A stretch of 64,000 nucleotides of DNA from Pseudomonas sp. MUP55 (lineage in GTDB: Bacteria > Pseudomonadota > Gammaproteobacteria > Pseudomonadales > Pseudomonadaceae): contig NZ_CP138214.1 in NCBI RefSeq assembly GCF_034043515.1, forward strand, positions 310,001 through 374,000, written 5' to 3'. Position 1 is the first letter of the stretch. Every line of letters begins with the position of its first letter. The position numbers and the translations under genes are program-made. Shown here piece by piece: positions 46,703-57,652 of the stretch. A model generated the notes under the pieces. It was not told the DNA's origin. It ran no database searches and saw nothing but the letters and a program-made list of their open reading frames with translations.

Positions 46703-47608
46703 CTAACCCTTACCCTTGGTCCGGGTCATATTCGGCCCGCCATTCTTTTCCAGATGCTGAATGATGATCCCCGCCACATCCTTGCCGGTGGTGGTCTCGA
46801 TCCCTTCCAGGCCTGGTGACGAGTTAACTTCCATCACCAGCGGCCCGTGGTTGGAGCGCAGAATATCCACGCCGGCCACGGCCAACCCCATGACCTTGGC
46901 TGCACGCAGCGCGGTCATGCGCTCTTCCGGGGTGATCTTGATCAGGCTGGCGCTGCCGCCACGGTGCAGGTTGGAGCGGAACTCACCCGGCTTGGCCTGG
47001 CGCTTCATGGCCGCAATCACCTTGTCGCCGACCACGAAGCAGCGGATATCCGCGCCGCCCGCTTCCTTGATGTATTCCTGCACCATGATGTTCTGCTTGA
47101 GGCCCATGAACGCCTCGATCACCGACTCCGCTGCCGTCGCGGTTTCGCACAGCACCACGCCAATCCCCTGAGTGCCTTCCAGCACCTTGATCACCAGCGG
47201 GGCGCCATTGACCATTTCGATCAGGTCGGGGATGTCATCCGGGGAGTGGGCAAAGCCGGTGACTGGCAGGCCAATACCCCGGCGCGACAGCAGTTGCAGG
47301 GAGCGCAGCTTGTCCCGCGAACGTGCGATGGCCACGGATTCATTCAGTGGGAAGACTCCCATCATTTCGAACTGGCGCAGTACCGCGCAGCCGTAGAACG
47401 TCACCGAGGCGCCGATGCGCGGGATCACCGCATCAAAACCTTCCAGCGGCTTGCCACGGTAGTGGATCTGCGGCTTGTGGCTGGCAATGTTCATATAGGC
47501 CCGCAACGTGTCGATCACCACCATTTCATGGCCACGTTCGGTGCCGGCCTCGACCAGGCGGCGGGTGGAATACAGACGCGGGTTTCGCGACAGCACAGCA
47601 ATCTTCAT
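46703..47608 (-). CDS. rimK: RimK, ribosomal protein S6 glutamate ligase
   Basis: A 301-residue ATP-grasp ligase: [20 protein letters not shown] start, [12 protein letters not shown], the ATP lysine/loop [17 protein letters not shown] and the metal segment [14 protein letters not shown]. It adds glutamates to the C-terminus of RpsF, altering the ribosome and proteome. In P. fluorescens it works with RimA and RimB encoded upstream. It overlaps rimB by 4 bases (ATGA). Confidence 0.93.
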   Translation of the reverse strand: MKIAVLSRNPRLYSTRRLVEAGTERGHEMVVIDTLRAYMNIASHKPQIHYRGKPLEGFDAVIPRIGASVTFYGCAVLRQFEMMGVFPLNESVAIARSRDKLRSLQLLSRRGIGLPVTGFAHSPDDIPDLIEMVNGAPLVIKVLEGTQGIGVVLCETATAAESVIEAFMGLKQNIMVQEYIKEAGGADIRCFVVGDKVIAAMKRQAKPGEFRSNLHRGGSASLIKITPEERMTALRAAKVMGLAVAGVDILRSNHGPLVMEVNSSPGLEGIETTTGKDVAGIIIQHLEKNGGPNMTRTKGKG

Positions 47609-48087
47609 GCAGCACCTGGGGCAGAAATAGTGGAGACCGGGAACACCGGCTTGTCTTGAACATACTTGACGCCTGGGCTGACCACCAACTGGCCGTCAAT
47701 TAGCGCCTTGGAACCCAGCAGCAGCCGATAACGCATGGCCTTGCGGCAAGCGAGGGTGAATTCCACCCGCCACACCCGATCGCCCAGCGCCAGGGTGGTG
47801 CTGATCACGTAGCGCACCTGCGCGTGGCCGTTGGAGCTCTTGATGGTTTTCATCGTCACCAGGGGCGCTTCGCAGCGGCGGTGGCGCAGTTGCACCACGC
47901 TGCCCAGGTGCGCGGTAAACCGCACCCACTTCTCGCCATCACGCTCGAACGGCTCGATGTCGGTGGCGTGCAGGCTTGAGGTACTGGCACCGGTGTCGAT
48001 CTTGGCGCGCAGGCCGGCTACTCCCAGGTCGGGAAGCGCCACCCATTCACGCAGACCCACAACGGTCAAATGGTCAAATGTCTTCAA
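47605..48087 (-). CDS. rimB: RimB, retropepsin-like ATP-dependent zinc protease
   Basis: A 160-residue protein of the retropepsin-like family, with the aspartic-type motif [16 protein letters not shown] and [20 protein letters not shown]. In P. fluorescens RimB modulates RimK activity, and this operon order matches. It lies 12 bases after rimA. Confidence 0.88.
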   Translation of the reverse strand: MKTFDHLTVVGLREWVALPDLGVAGLRAKIDTGASTSSLHATDIEPFERDGEKWVRFTAHLGSVVQLRHRRCEAPLVTMKTIKSSNGHAQVRYVISTTLALGDRVWRVEFTLACRKAMRYRLLLGSKALIDGQLVVSPGVKYVQDKPVFPVSTISAPGAA

Positions 48088-48099
48088 TATGGGTACCGG

Positions 48100-48879
48100 T
48101 CAATTTGCCCAGGCGTGGGGGGAAACCTTTGCCAGGGCATTGAATGCAGGCTTGGCGAACCAGTAACCCTGCATCAGAAATATTCCGCAGTCGGAAAGGA
48201 AGTCCCGCTCGCCGGCACTTTCGATGCCTTCGGCGATGACAGTAACCCCCAACTGCTCACAGATTGTGACAATCCCCCGGACGATCACCTGACGGACACG
48301 GTCCTGGTCGACATCGCGAATCAGCGCCATGTCGAGTTTGATCAGGTCAGGTTGGAAATCGGCCAGCAGATTCAGCCCCGAATAGCCCGCGCCGAAATCG
48401 TCGATGGCGGTCTTGAAGCCGAAGTCGCGGTATTCACGCAGAATATTCGTCAAATGGCGATAGTTATCTACATGCTCGCTTTCCAGTGTCTCGAAAATCA
48501 GGCGGTCCAGCGGAAAATTGTGCGCGCGGGCCGCTTCCAGGGTGCTGCGGATACACAGTTCCGGGCGGTATACGGCATTGGGCATGAAGTTGATCGACAG
48601 GTGAGTCTGCATGCCCAGGGCAGCAGCGCCGGCAATTGCCTGGGTGCGGCAACGCTGGTCGAAGCGGTAGCGATTGGTTGCGTTGACGTTGGCCAGCACC
48701 GACAGCGCGCCTTCACCCTGAGTCCCGCGCACCAAGGCTTCATTGGCGAATATCGATTGGTCGCGCAGGTCTACGATAGGCTGGTAGGCGAAAGCAAAAT
48801 CGAACCCCAGAGGCTCGCTTTGCTGGCAACCCACGCACCGCTGGTTGGGCGAGGTGAGAGAAATGGGAAAGTCGGTCAC
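48100..48879 (-). CDS. rimA: RimA, EAL-domain c-di-GMP phosphodiesterase
   Basis: A 259-residue EAL protein without a GGDEF domain. EAL signature FANEALVRG, LSINFMPNAV, FETLESEHV, AIDDFGAGYSGL, IKLDMALIRD, EGIES and the LMQGYWFAKP end are all present, so it should be catalytic. In P. fluorescens RimA controls RimK activity and c-di-GMP. GTG start (48879) after GAGG. Divergent from hslR. Confidence 0.88.
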   Translation of the reverse strand: MTDFPISLTSPNQRCVGCQQSEPLGFDFAFAYQPIVDLRDQSIFANEALVRGTQGEGALSVLANVNATNRYRFDQRCRTQAIAGAAALGMQTHLSINFMPNAVYRPELCIRSTLEAARAHNFPLDRLIFETLESEHVDNYRHLTNILREYRDFGFKTAIDDFGAGYSGLNLLADFQPDLIKLDMALIRDVDQDRVRQVIVRGIVTICEQLGVTVIAEGIESAGERDFLSDCGIFLMQGYWFAKPAFNALAKVSPHAWAN

Positions 48880-48995
48880 AGCGTATCCTCGCGAAAACAG
48901 GGTGGTACCTGGCGTATCTTAGGTGAGCCTTGGGGTTTATGCGTCGAAGGGCATCAACGGTAAGGTTGCGACATTTTTCAGAGCGAGGAATTCAA

Positions 48996-49403
48996 GTGGC
49001 TCAAAAACACGAAGAGGAAGAAAAGGTTCGCTTGGACAAGTGGTTGTGGGCCGCGCGGTTCTACAAAACCCGTGCCTTGGCCAAGGCCGCCATCGAGAGC
49101 GGCAAGGTGCACCATCGCGGCGAGCGCTGCAAGCCGGGGAAGGAGCCACGAGTCGGCGACGAGTTTCAGATTCGTACAGGGTTCGATGAAAAAACCATCG
49201 TGGTTCAGGCGCTGTCTGCCGTGCGCCGTGGCGCGCCTGAAGCGCAGGCATTGTACGCGGAGACCGAGGCCAGCATTGCCAAGCGCGAGAACGCGGCGGC
49301 GATGCGCAAGGCGGGGGCTTCGGGTTTGACCACCGATGGCAAGCCGAGCAAGAAGCAACGGCGTGATCTGTTCAAGTTTCGCGGCAGTGGCAACGACGAT
49401 TGA
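48996..49403 (+). CDS. hslR: Hsp15, ribosome-associated S4-domain protein
   Basis: A 135-residue Hsp15. It has the S4 RNA-binding domain KVRLDKWLWAARFYKTRALA, then GKVHHRGERCKPGKEP, and a basic C-terminal helix with SKKQRRDLFKFR. It binds 50S subunits with stalled nascent chains. GTG 48996 follows GAGG; a longer frame to 48930 has no homologous sequence. hslO lies 1 kb downstream. Confidence 0.9.
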   Translation: MAQKHEEEEKVRLDKWLWAARFYKTRALAKAAIESGKVHHRGERCKPGKEPRVGDEFQIRTGFDEKTIVVQALSAVRRGAPEAQALYAETEASIAKRENAAAMRKAGASGLTTDGKPSKKQRRDLFKFRGSGNDD

Positions 49404-49439
49404 TGATACGAATCGCCAACCCGAAGAAGATCAAAAAAA

Positions 49440-49465
49440 GTGGGAGGGAGCAAGCCTCCTCCCAC
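49440..49465. repeat. Compact REP hairpin between convergent genes
   Basis: GTGGGAGGGAGCAAGCCTCC runs on to CTCCCAC as one stem, with AAAAAA before it (a T run on the minus strand), so it can terminate the PAP2 transcript. Confidence 0.8.
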
Positions 49466-49480
49466 ATTTATCCTGCGGTG

Positions 49481-50284
49481 TTAAGGGGTTGTGCGCATCA
49501 CACTCAGTCGCCCGATCACCGGCAATCTGCCGAGCAATCCGAACACCGGCGCTGTTACCCGCAGCAGGAACCCCGACACCTTCGCCGCAAACGGGGTGTA
49601 GTAACCCCAGCCCAACGCCAACAGCGCCAGCAAGACCCCGCCGATGTAATCGTCCTGGCCCCAATGCGCGCCTGCTACCAGTCGCGGCATCATGAACAGC
49701 AGCGCCAGGCCCCAGATCACCAGCACCTGGCCGATGTGCCTGGCAAAGACGGTCATGAACATCGCCCAGATCAGCAATACGGAAGCATGATCACCCGGGA
49801 AGCTCTGGCTCGAACGGTCTTTCAATTCCCAGGTTTTCTCCAGCCCAGGGAAAAAATCGCTCATCTGAACCGCGCCGCCAATCACCATGGACGGGCTGCT
49901 GTGCTGCCAACCCATCTGCGCCGCGAGCTTGGAAAACAGCATGCGGATAAACAGCAGCAACAAAAGAATGCCGAGGAAGCCAAAGAACGCCTGGCGCACC
50001 TGCGCGGCCTTGAACACCCAGTCGCCGCGTATCAGTAGCGCCAACAGAATCACCCCGACGACCGCATCGAACGGCCGCAGGCTTGCTACCGCCCATACGT
50101 GCAACCAGGCGGAGCTGCTCGCCAGCGGATCATTGAGCAGATGAAACAGCCACTCGTCGAAAATCACACACAGCATCTGGCCCGTGGGCCACAACCAAAA
50201 ACACAGCAGCCCGATAGCGAGTAGATTGCAAAGAGCCCATCGCCGGAGGTTCCAGTTCGCTTGGAACAAACCCGGATTGTTCAT
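49481..50284 (-). CDS. PAP2-superfamily membrane phosphatase
   Basis: A 267-residue membrane protein with about six helices. Two of the three phosphatase motifs are clear: SFPGDHASVLL and RLVAGAHWGQDDYIGG. An earlier KDRSSQ-adjacent region may hold part of the first. It likely removes phosphate from a lipid such as undecaprenyl-PP or a lipid A headgroup; the substrate is not identified. Confidence 0.82.
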   Translation of the reverse strand: MNNPGLFQANWNLRRWALCNLLAIGLLCFWLWPTGQMLCVIFDEWLFHLLNDPLASSSAWLHVWAVASLRPFDAVVGVILLALLIRGDWVFKAAQVRQAFFGFLGILLLLLFIRMLFSKLAAQMGWQHSSPSMVIGGAVQMSDFFPGLEKTWELKDRSSQSFPGDHASVLLIWAMFMTVFARHIGQVLVIWGLALLFMMPRLVAGAHWGQDDYIGGVLLALLALGWGYYTPFAAKVSGFLLRVTAPVFGLLGRLPVIGRLSVMRTTP

Positions 50285-50406
50285 AAACTGTCCCTCATCG
50301 CTCTATTAGCTCCTTGTTTGTGGAGAAATCGCACCAATATGGTGCTAAAGCGTTTAATTTTATAAACGTTGTAATCATTTTGTCATCACTTCAGATACCC
50401 AGACCT

Positions 50407-51309
50407 ATGACTGATCTACCGGATACCGACTTCACCCAACGTTTTATCTTTGACGAGAGCGACGCCCGCGGCGAACTGGTTTCGTTGGAGCTTAGCTACG
50501 CCGAAGTCCTCGCCAAGCACGCCTATCCGGAGCCGGTCGCGCAACTGCTCGGTGAGCTGATGGCGGCGGCGGCGCTGCTGGTGGGCACGATGAAATTCGA
50601 TGGCTTGCTGATCCTGCAGGCGCGTTCCGAAGGCCCGATCCCGATGCTGATGATCGAGTGTTCCAGCGAGCGCGAAATCCGCGGCCTGGCCCGTTACGAT
50701 GCCGACCTGATTGCTCCCGACGCGGCGCTGGCCGACCTGATGCCCAACGGTGTGCTGGCGCTCACCATCGACCCTACCGTCGGCCAGCGTTACCAGGGCA
50801 TCGTTGATCTGGACGGCGATACCCTGTCCGATTGCTTCACCAACTATTTCGTGATGTCCCAGCAAGTCGGCACCAAGTTCTGGCTCAACGCCGACGGCAA
50901 GCGCGCCCGTGGCCTGCTGGTGCAACAGCTGCCCGCCGACCGCATCAAGGACGAAGACGATCGCGCCGAAAGCTGGCAGCACATCATCGCCCTGGCCAAT
51001 ACGGTAAAAGCCGAAGAACTGCTGGGCCTGGACAACGAAACCATTTTGCATCGCCTCTACCACGAAGAGGCCGTGCGCCTGTTCGAACCTCAGCACTTGC
51101 ACTTCCACTGCAGCTGCTCGCGCGAGCGTTCCGGCAACGCTCTGGTCAGCCTGGGCCTGGAAGATGCGCAGGATCTGGTGGTGGAACACGGCGGCCATAT
51201 CGAGATCGACTGCCAATTCTGCAACCAGCGCTACCTGTTCGATGCGGCAGATGTAGCCCAATTGTTCGCCGGCGCAGGCATCGACACCCCTTCCGACACC
51301 CGTCACTAA
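50407..51309 (+). CDS. hslO: Hsp33, redox-regulated chaperonin
   Basis: A 300-residue Hsp33 with N-terminal [20 protein letters not shown] and the redox switch cysteines in [10 protein letters not shown] and CQFCNQRY near the C-terminus, which bind zinc when reduced. It protects against oxidative protein unfolding. ATG 50407 is the family start. Confidence 0.93.
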   Translation: MTDLPDTDFTQRFIFDESDARGELVSLELSYAEVLAKHAYPEPVAQLLGELMAAAALLVGTMKFDGLLILQARSEGPIPMLMIECSSEREIRGLARYDADLIAPDAALADLMPNGVLALTIDPTVGQRYQGIVDLDGDTLSDCFTNYFVMSQQVGTKFWLNADGKRARGLLVQQLPADRIKDEDDRAESWQHIIALANTVKAEELLGLDNETILHRLYHEEAVRLFEPQHLHFHCSCSRERSGNALVSLGLEDAQDLVVEHGGHIEIDCQFCNQRYLFDAADVAQLFAGAGIDTPSDTRH

Positions 51310-51396
51310 AACGTTTAAGCACAGGTAAATCACCTGACAAACGCCGAGATAGCGCTGTTCTGACGGGAGGGCCCTACTCTTTTTGGGCTTTTCTGG

Positions 51397-53030
<1,634 letters not shown>

Positions 53031-53045
53031 GAGTCGCTGGTTGTG

Positions 53046-53075
53046 AAAAAGCCGCCCCTAGTGGGCGGCTTTTTT
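53046..53075. terminator. Bidirectional terminator between pckA and the EamA pseudogene
   Basis: AAAAAGCCGCCC and GGGCGGCTTTTTT form a strong stem with A/T tails on both sides between convergent genes. Confidence 0.92.
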
Positions 53076-53087
53076 GTGCGCGGGTGG

Positions 53088-53950
53088 TCAGTTGGTCATG
53101 TGCAATACCACGGCACCGACCAGGACTAATATCACCCCTAGAACCTGTACTGCCGACAACCGCTCCTTGAAGAACACACATCCCAGGATCGCCGCGATAC
53201 CGCCTGATAGTGTACTGATCACGGTCACAACCGACACCGAGCCGGCCATGGCACCCCACGAAAACGCCGAGAACCCGCCGAGGTTCATCAGGCTCGCACC
53301 GGTCAACGTTGCGCAGTTTTTCAGCGGCGGAATTTTCAAGCCGTCCTTGATCTTCAGCACCATCACCACCAACACGCACAAACCCACCAGGTAACCCAGC
53401 CACAGCATGGTGACAGGCCCCAGCGCGGGCAGTGTGTAGCGGCCTTGCAGCCAGAAACTCGCGCCATAGAGTGTTGCTGCGAGCAGGGCGTAGGCGATGG
53501 ACAGGCGGGGGTTGCTGTGAGGTACCCCGTTTTCTTTATGGATACTGGAAAGAATTACGCCGATCACGCACAGGGCGATGCAGCCAAGTTGAGCCAGGCT
53601 GATGTGCTCACCGCTGGCCCAGGACAGCAGGGTGGTTACTACGCCATAGGACGTGCCAGCGGCGCAACGATGGCCGCTTTGCCCAAGGCGAAGGCCTTGG
53701 ACAGCGCAAGGGCGCCGGAAACGGTCAGCAAAGCGGCGGTGATGCCTAGAAGCCAGACGCCAAAGGGAGCATCAACGGATTTGAAGAGGAAGGCCGGGAA
53801 TATGACCAGCAGCAGGGTCATGATCAAAAAGCCGAGGGCTTGGCCGAAATACACCGCGCGTTTAACACCAACCGCGCGGGCGTTGAGGCCTACGAGAAAG
53901 TCTGTGCCACCCCAGAGCAAGGCGGCCAGCAGGCCCATCATTACGTCCAT
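53088..53950 (-). pseudogene. EamA-family transporter gene with a single-base frameshift
   Basis: Two frames make one ~287-residue EamA/DMT transporter. The start half begins MDVMMGLLAALLWGGTDFLV and stops at 53639. The second half, readable from about 53657 in the next frame, contains TSYGVVTTLLSWASGEH and ends at 53088 after GVILVLVGAVVLHMTN. One base is missing around 53651-53657 (near APLA), which is a real mutation or a sequencing error. Each half alone lacks half of the usual ten helices. The substrate is unknown. Confidence 0.85.
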
Positions 53951-53999
53951 GTAAGGTCCTTGTTATGTATACCGCTCGCCAGATTTGCGCAAAGCTAAT

Positions 54000-54086
54000 G
54001 TGGGAGGGGGCTTGCCCCCGATTGCGGTTTAACAGTCAAAAATTTGCTGGCTGACACACTGCTATCGGGGGCAAGCCCCCTCCCAC
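54000..54086. repeat. REPIN upstream of the EamA pseudogene
   Basis: Paired GTGGGAG-type copies; one arm has ATTGCGG in place of ATAGCGG. Confidence 0.93.
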
Positions 54087-54109
54087 ATTTGAACCTCAGC
54101 GCTCTCATT

Positions 54110-54751
54110 TCAGCTCAGGTTTTCCAGCGTTTGCGTGTCCCAGCTGTGGGTCTTGATCGCCAGGTAGAGCATACCAATGGTCAGCGGGACTTTGTCGCCA
54201 TGCCCCTTGGCCCGGCGCTTGAGGAACACGTCGAAGACCGGTGGGTTGAAGTAACGATAAGTGTCGTAGTCGCCCAGGTCGAGGGCGAACTCCTGTTCCA
54301 GTGCTTCCATCAGTTGCTTGGCCTCGCTGCCATCACAGCCCAGGTCGAAATTGAGTGAGGTTTGCAGATGGACGGTTTTGTGTTTCGGCAGGCCGATTTC
54401 TTCGTGCAGTAATTGCAGGAGTTGCTGCATGACGGGGTCTTTGGGGAAGTTGGGGGCGAGGTTCATGGTGGGCGCACGTAGAAGTGGGTGAGGGGGGCTG
54501 TTGCGTTTTAGGCGGTATTTGTTTCGGGTGATGAAGAGTGCCAAGCCTATCAATAACACGGCCAGGGGAAGGAGTTGAATGTTCAGGATGACGGCGACGT
54601 AGGGCAGCCAGAGCAACAGAGCCAGTCCCGTTACGATAAAGGCAATGGCGAAACGCCTTCTTAACGTGCAGTCAATGATTTTGTAATAAAGCAATAGATG
54701 GAGAGCTAATAACAGTGCTGTTTGTAGGTAAAGCCATTGATCAAGATTCAT
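54110..54751 (-). CDS. Membrane-anchored DUF1493 protein
   Basis: A 213-residue protein. The first ~80 residues form two or three membrane helices; the rest is a DUF1493 acyl-carrier-like fold (LNFDLGCDGSEAKQLMEALE, DYDTYRYFNP). No DSL phosphopantetheine serine is present, as usual for this family, so a carrier role is doubtful. It overlaps the upstream unknown gene by 11 bases. Function unknown. Confidence 0.7.
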   Translation of the reverse strand: MNLDQWLYLQTALLLALHLLLYYKIIDCTLRRRFAIAFIVTGLALLLWLPYVAVILNIQLLPLAVLLIGLALFITRNKYRLKRNSPPHPLLRAPTMNLAPNFPKDPVMQQLLQLLHEEIGLPKHKTVHLQTSLNFDLGCDGSEAKQLMEALEQEFALDLGDYDTYRYFNPPVFDVFLKRRAKGHGDKVPLTIGMLYLAIKTHSWDTQTLENLS

Positions 54752-55223
54752 CTGAGTACACATGCATTGAGACGCTTGAGCGCTGCGGGCCTATGCCACC
54801 ACTGACCTGAGCATCCAGGCCAATGATGATGTCTGCGCTATGAAAGTTGCGAAGCGTGCGAGAAATCAAATCGCTGACAGCATTCTCGATGATCGATTCT
54901 GCTTTGCTGGATATGATCCCGACAGGGGTTGCAACTGCGCCAGAAATGATTTCTTTGATGAGGTTGTTTCGATTGTTCAAGCTATCTGCCTGCTTCCTGG
55001 TCAATGGCTTTGAGACGGCAACCGTCATGACGCAGGGTAGATCTCGGGCGAGCATCTTTTCGTACAACTTCTGAAGTCGCAAGCGGACCTCTATCGCTGA
55101 TGCTTTCGCTTCCAGCAAGCAAAGTTTGGCTAGCTCTTGTCGATTGTTTGGCATCACGGTGAGACGAATCACTGTGAAAGTGATGCCATAGTGGCCGATA
55201 TATTGAGTCCTTTCGATGTTCAC
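54741..55223 (-). CDS. Hypothetical protein, first of a two-gene unit
   Basis: A 160-residue protein with no family I recognise. It has no signal peptide, a helical middle part (KLCLLEAKASAIEVRLRLQK) and a Ser/Gly-rich C-terminus. GC is visibly lower than its neighbours, pointing to acquisition. It overlaps the DUF1493 gene, so the two are likely a functional pair. Confidence 0.6.
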   Translation of the reverse strand: MNIERTQYIGHYGITFTVIRLTVMPNNRQELAKLCLLEAKASAIEVRLRLQKLYEKMLARDLPCVMTVAVSKPLTRKQADSLNNRNNLIKEIISGAVATPVGIISSKAESIIENAVSDLISRTLRNFHSADIIIGLDAQVSGGIGPQRSSVSMHVYSDES

Positions 55224-55468
55224 GTTTTTTCGTCGGGGCAGTTGAAGGGGGGGGCCAGTCTCAGCCAGGAAAACGTGGATTTGTAGAGGGCCAGACGAGT
55301 GTTTTAGGCCGTTTCAGAAATGGACGACGCGCCGTCCGGCGGCTTCTTACAGTTTTACGGCTTGATGCTTATTTGGAAGGCTGAACTGGCAAAAATGTGG
55401 GAGCCGGGTTTGCCCGCGGTGACGGTGTGTCAGGTATGAAGAGGACCCACGCAGCGCTTGAAGAACGA
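55224..55468. other. Intergenic region with a single degenerate REP
   Basis: It holds a GTGGGAGCCGGGTTTGCCCG copy (from 55397) without a partner and a run of seven G. No gene was recognised. Confidence 0.55.
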
Positions 55469-56068
55469 TCACTGCCCTACAGGCCTACTGATACACCGCT
55501 GAAAAATCGCCTCCAACCCCCGATAATCACACGCCACTGCATCAATATTCGCCGGTATCCACGCCGCGTGTTTGACCAGCCACCAGTTCACCGAAAACCC
55601 CGCATTCACGATGATCTGTTCGAACAAAATTCGCTGCGCCCGGCCGTTGCCCTCGCGGAAGGGGTGGATAACGTTGAGGTCGCCATAGGCTTGGGCAATC
55701 TGCGTCACCAGCTCGGCTTGGCTGACGCCCACAAACCAGTTTGCCTCGGCCATCTGCCGGACGATTTTCGCGGCTTCTGGCGGGATACGTTCCGGGGTGC
55801 AGAACAGGGTGTCGCCTTTCTGGATGTTGACGCTGCGCAACTCGCCGGCCCAGTCATAGATGTCACCGAACAGTGTGCGGTGGATGTGTTGCAGGCGGTC
55901 GAGATCGTAAGGCGGGGGGAAGAGCGGGAGGCTGCTTACGGCGATTTCGGATAATTCCCGCTCGGCTTGGTGCAGGCGGTGTTCGTCGAGCAAATCGAGG
56001 CGGTTGCGCAGGACGCTGCTACCGGGGTAGCAGTACGGGTCCTGGCCCACCCCGTATTTGTCGAGCAT
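55469..56068 (-). CDS. fic: Fic-domain AMPylase-type protein
   Basis: A 199-residue Fic protein with the active-site loop HPFREGNGRAQR and the FGDIYDWAGELRSVNIQKGD flap region, matching the small class I Fic type that pairs with a separate inhibitor. It transfers AMP (or another nucleotide) to target proteins. It overlaps the upstream small gene by one base (TGATG). Confidence 0.9.
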   Translation of the reverse strand: MLDKYGVGQDPYCYPGSSVLRNRLDLLDEHRLHQAERELSEIAVSSLPLFPPPYDLDRLQHIHRTLFGDIYDWAGELRSVNIQKGDTLFCTPERIPPEAAKIVRQMAEANWFVGVSQAELVTQIAQAYGDLNVIHPFREGNGRAQRILFEQIIVNAGFSVNWWLVKHAAWIPANIDAVACDYRGLEAIFQRCISRPVGQ

Positions 56069-56238
56069 CAGCGTGGAGTGTTGCGGTACTTGGCAAGCAC
56101 GGCTTCGCGGGTCGGCAGGGGCTTGTCGACGTCGGCCGGTTGGGTTTCGAACCCTTCCAGGCGCAGGCTGGCCAGGTAGTTGGAACGGCGGATCTTGTGG
56201 TAGTGATCCTGTTTTTGCTCAAACGTCAGTTCGCTCAT
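56068..56238 (-). CDS. yhfG: YhfG-family small protein, likely Fic inhibitor
   Basis: A 56-residue protein (MSELTFEQKQDHYHKIRRSN at its start; APVL-like TREAVLAKYR near the end) encoded immediately before fic. YhfG family members accompany Fic proteins and contain a short helix that can block the Fic ATP site. An (S/T)xxxE(G/N)-type motif is plausible in NYLASLRLEGFE (Ser24...Glu28-Gly29). The regulation is inferred from family and position. Confidence 0.85.
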   Translation of the reverse strand: MSELTFEQKQDHYHKIRRSNYLASLRLEGFETQPADVDKPLPTREAVLAKYRNTPR

Positions 56239-56412
56239 CGCAGCGTCCTCCTGGGTAGCAAGGCTTGATTGTAGCGCAATGCGTCAGCGGGCAGGCGGGA
56301 TAAAACCACGTCACATTTTGTATAAATACTCCGCCAGCAGGCTGAATTCAGCGTATGTTTCACCGCAAAATCTTGTAGGGCAATTCCGCCCGCTACTTAA
56401 AGGGAGTTAAGC

Positions 56413-57588
56413 ATGGGTTTGCTTCGTGTCGCTTCGGCGATGTCATTGTGTGCGGTGGCTTTTTCCGTTCAGGCCGAGCAGTTGCCAATCGAGGTGCTGA
56501 GTGCGGTGGTCAAGGACCAGAAAATCGCCGACGCCGAGGTGCTGCTGCAACGCAACGGTGCGCAGAACGTAGTGGGCCGCACCAACGCTCAAGGGCAAGT
56601 CACGCTGACCAGCGAGGCTGCTGACGACGCCAGCAATCTATTGATCATCAAGAAGCCCGGCTACTCCAACCTGGTGGTGAAGTGCCCGTGCAAGGGCATG
56701 ACCTACGCGATCAGCCCGGTGATGGAAAACCTCGACGGCTTGCGCGTAGTGCTGACCTGGGGCCAGACACCGGACGATCTCGACTCCCACATGATCTTCC
56801 CCGGTAACAATATCTACTTCGAGAACAAGACCGGCACCGACGCCGCGCTGGATGTGGACGACACCGACAGCTACGGCCCGGAAACCATCACCCTTCAGAA
56901 GAAACACTACGGCGAAAGCTACGTTTACGCCGTGCATGACTACAGCAATGGCGGCAATCCAGGTTCGCGTCAGTTGTCCAACAGCGAAGCCAAGGTGTTT
57001 GTGTACATGGGTCAATCGCTGGTGCGCACCTACTACGTGCCGAAAAACCGCAGCGGTAACCTGTGGACAGTGTTCCGCATGACCGGCAGTGGTGACTTCC
57101 AGGACATCAACACCTTCAGCGGCGTGACCGTGGATGCAGCGAATGTGCTCAACGAAGTCAAACCCTTGCTGGATGACAGCGTTGCCGTTACCGCAGTGGT
57201 TGTCAGCTCTTCCGTACAGGCTGATGCGAAGCGTCTGAATCTGCAAGGTGAAGCGGCCTACCAGGCAGGTAACCTGGACCAGGCGATTGAGCTGTTCCGT
57301 CAGGCGATTGAGTTGGATAACGGCTTCGGTAAAGCCTACGGCAACCTTGGCCTGGCGTATCAAAAGGCTGGCAACACTGCCGAGTCGATCTGGGCCAATC
57401 GCAAGGCCATCGCCTTGGCAACGGGCGCCAATGCAGCAACCGTACGCGCGGGTGCCTACTACAACATTGCGCGGATCTACGAAGCGGCGGGCCAATTCCC
57501 GGATGCGTTGCGTCACTACCAGTTGGCCAAGGAACAGAAGGCCAATCCGGTGTATGACACGGCGATTGAGCGAGTGCGCGATCGCTGA
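56413..57588 (+). CDS. Periplasmic TPR protein with DUF2135/YfaP-like domain
   Basis: A 391-residue protein with a signal peptide (AFSVQAEQ). It has an N-terminal carboxypeptidase-regulatory-like beta domain (VLLQRNGAQNVVGRTNAQGQ), a central YfaP/DUF2135-like domain (VLTWGQTPDDLDSHMIF, YVYAVHDYSNGG) and C-terminal TPR repeats (AAYQAGNLDQAIELFRQAIE and following). It probably binds proteins or scaffolds at the cell surface. Function unknown. GGGAG precedes the ATG, and a terminator follows at 57613. Confidence 0.78.
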   Translation: MGLLRVASAMSLCAVAFSVQAEQLPIEVLSAVVKDQKIADAEVLLQRNGAQNVVGRTNAQGQVTLTSEAADDASNLLIIKKPGYSNLVVKCPCKGMTYAISPVMENLDGLRVVLTWGQTPDDLDSHMIFPGNNIYFENKTGTDAALDVDDTDSYGPETITLQKKHYGESYVYAVHDYSNGGNPGSRQLSNSEAKVFVYMGQSLVRTYYVPKNRSGNLWTVFRMTGSGDFQDINTFSGVTVDAANVLNEVKPLLDDSVAVTAVVVSSSVQADAKRLNLQGEAAYQAGNLDQAIELFRQAIELDNGFGKAYGNLGLAYQKAGNTAESIWANRKAIALATGANAATVRAGAYYNIARIYEAAGQFPDALRHYQLAKEQKANPVYDTAIERVRDR

Positions 57589-57612
57589 TCAGCAGGAGCA
57601 AGCTTTCCTCCG

Positions 57613-57644
57613 ACAACGCGCCCCAGTGGCGCGTTGTTTGTTTG
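57613..57644 (+). terminator. Factor-independent terminator after the TPR protein gene
   Basis: Perfect arms ACAACGCGCC and GGCGCGTTGT, then TTGTTTG, between convergent genes. Confidence 0.82.
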
Positions 57645-57652
57645 GGTGACGG

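Noticed and set aside
50346..50370. AGCGTTTA/TAAACGTT palindrome before hslO as a Cra/FruR site
   Set aside because: Arms are imperfect and the match to the known GCTGAAACGTTTC pattern is weak.
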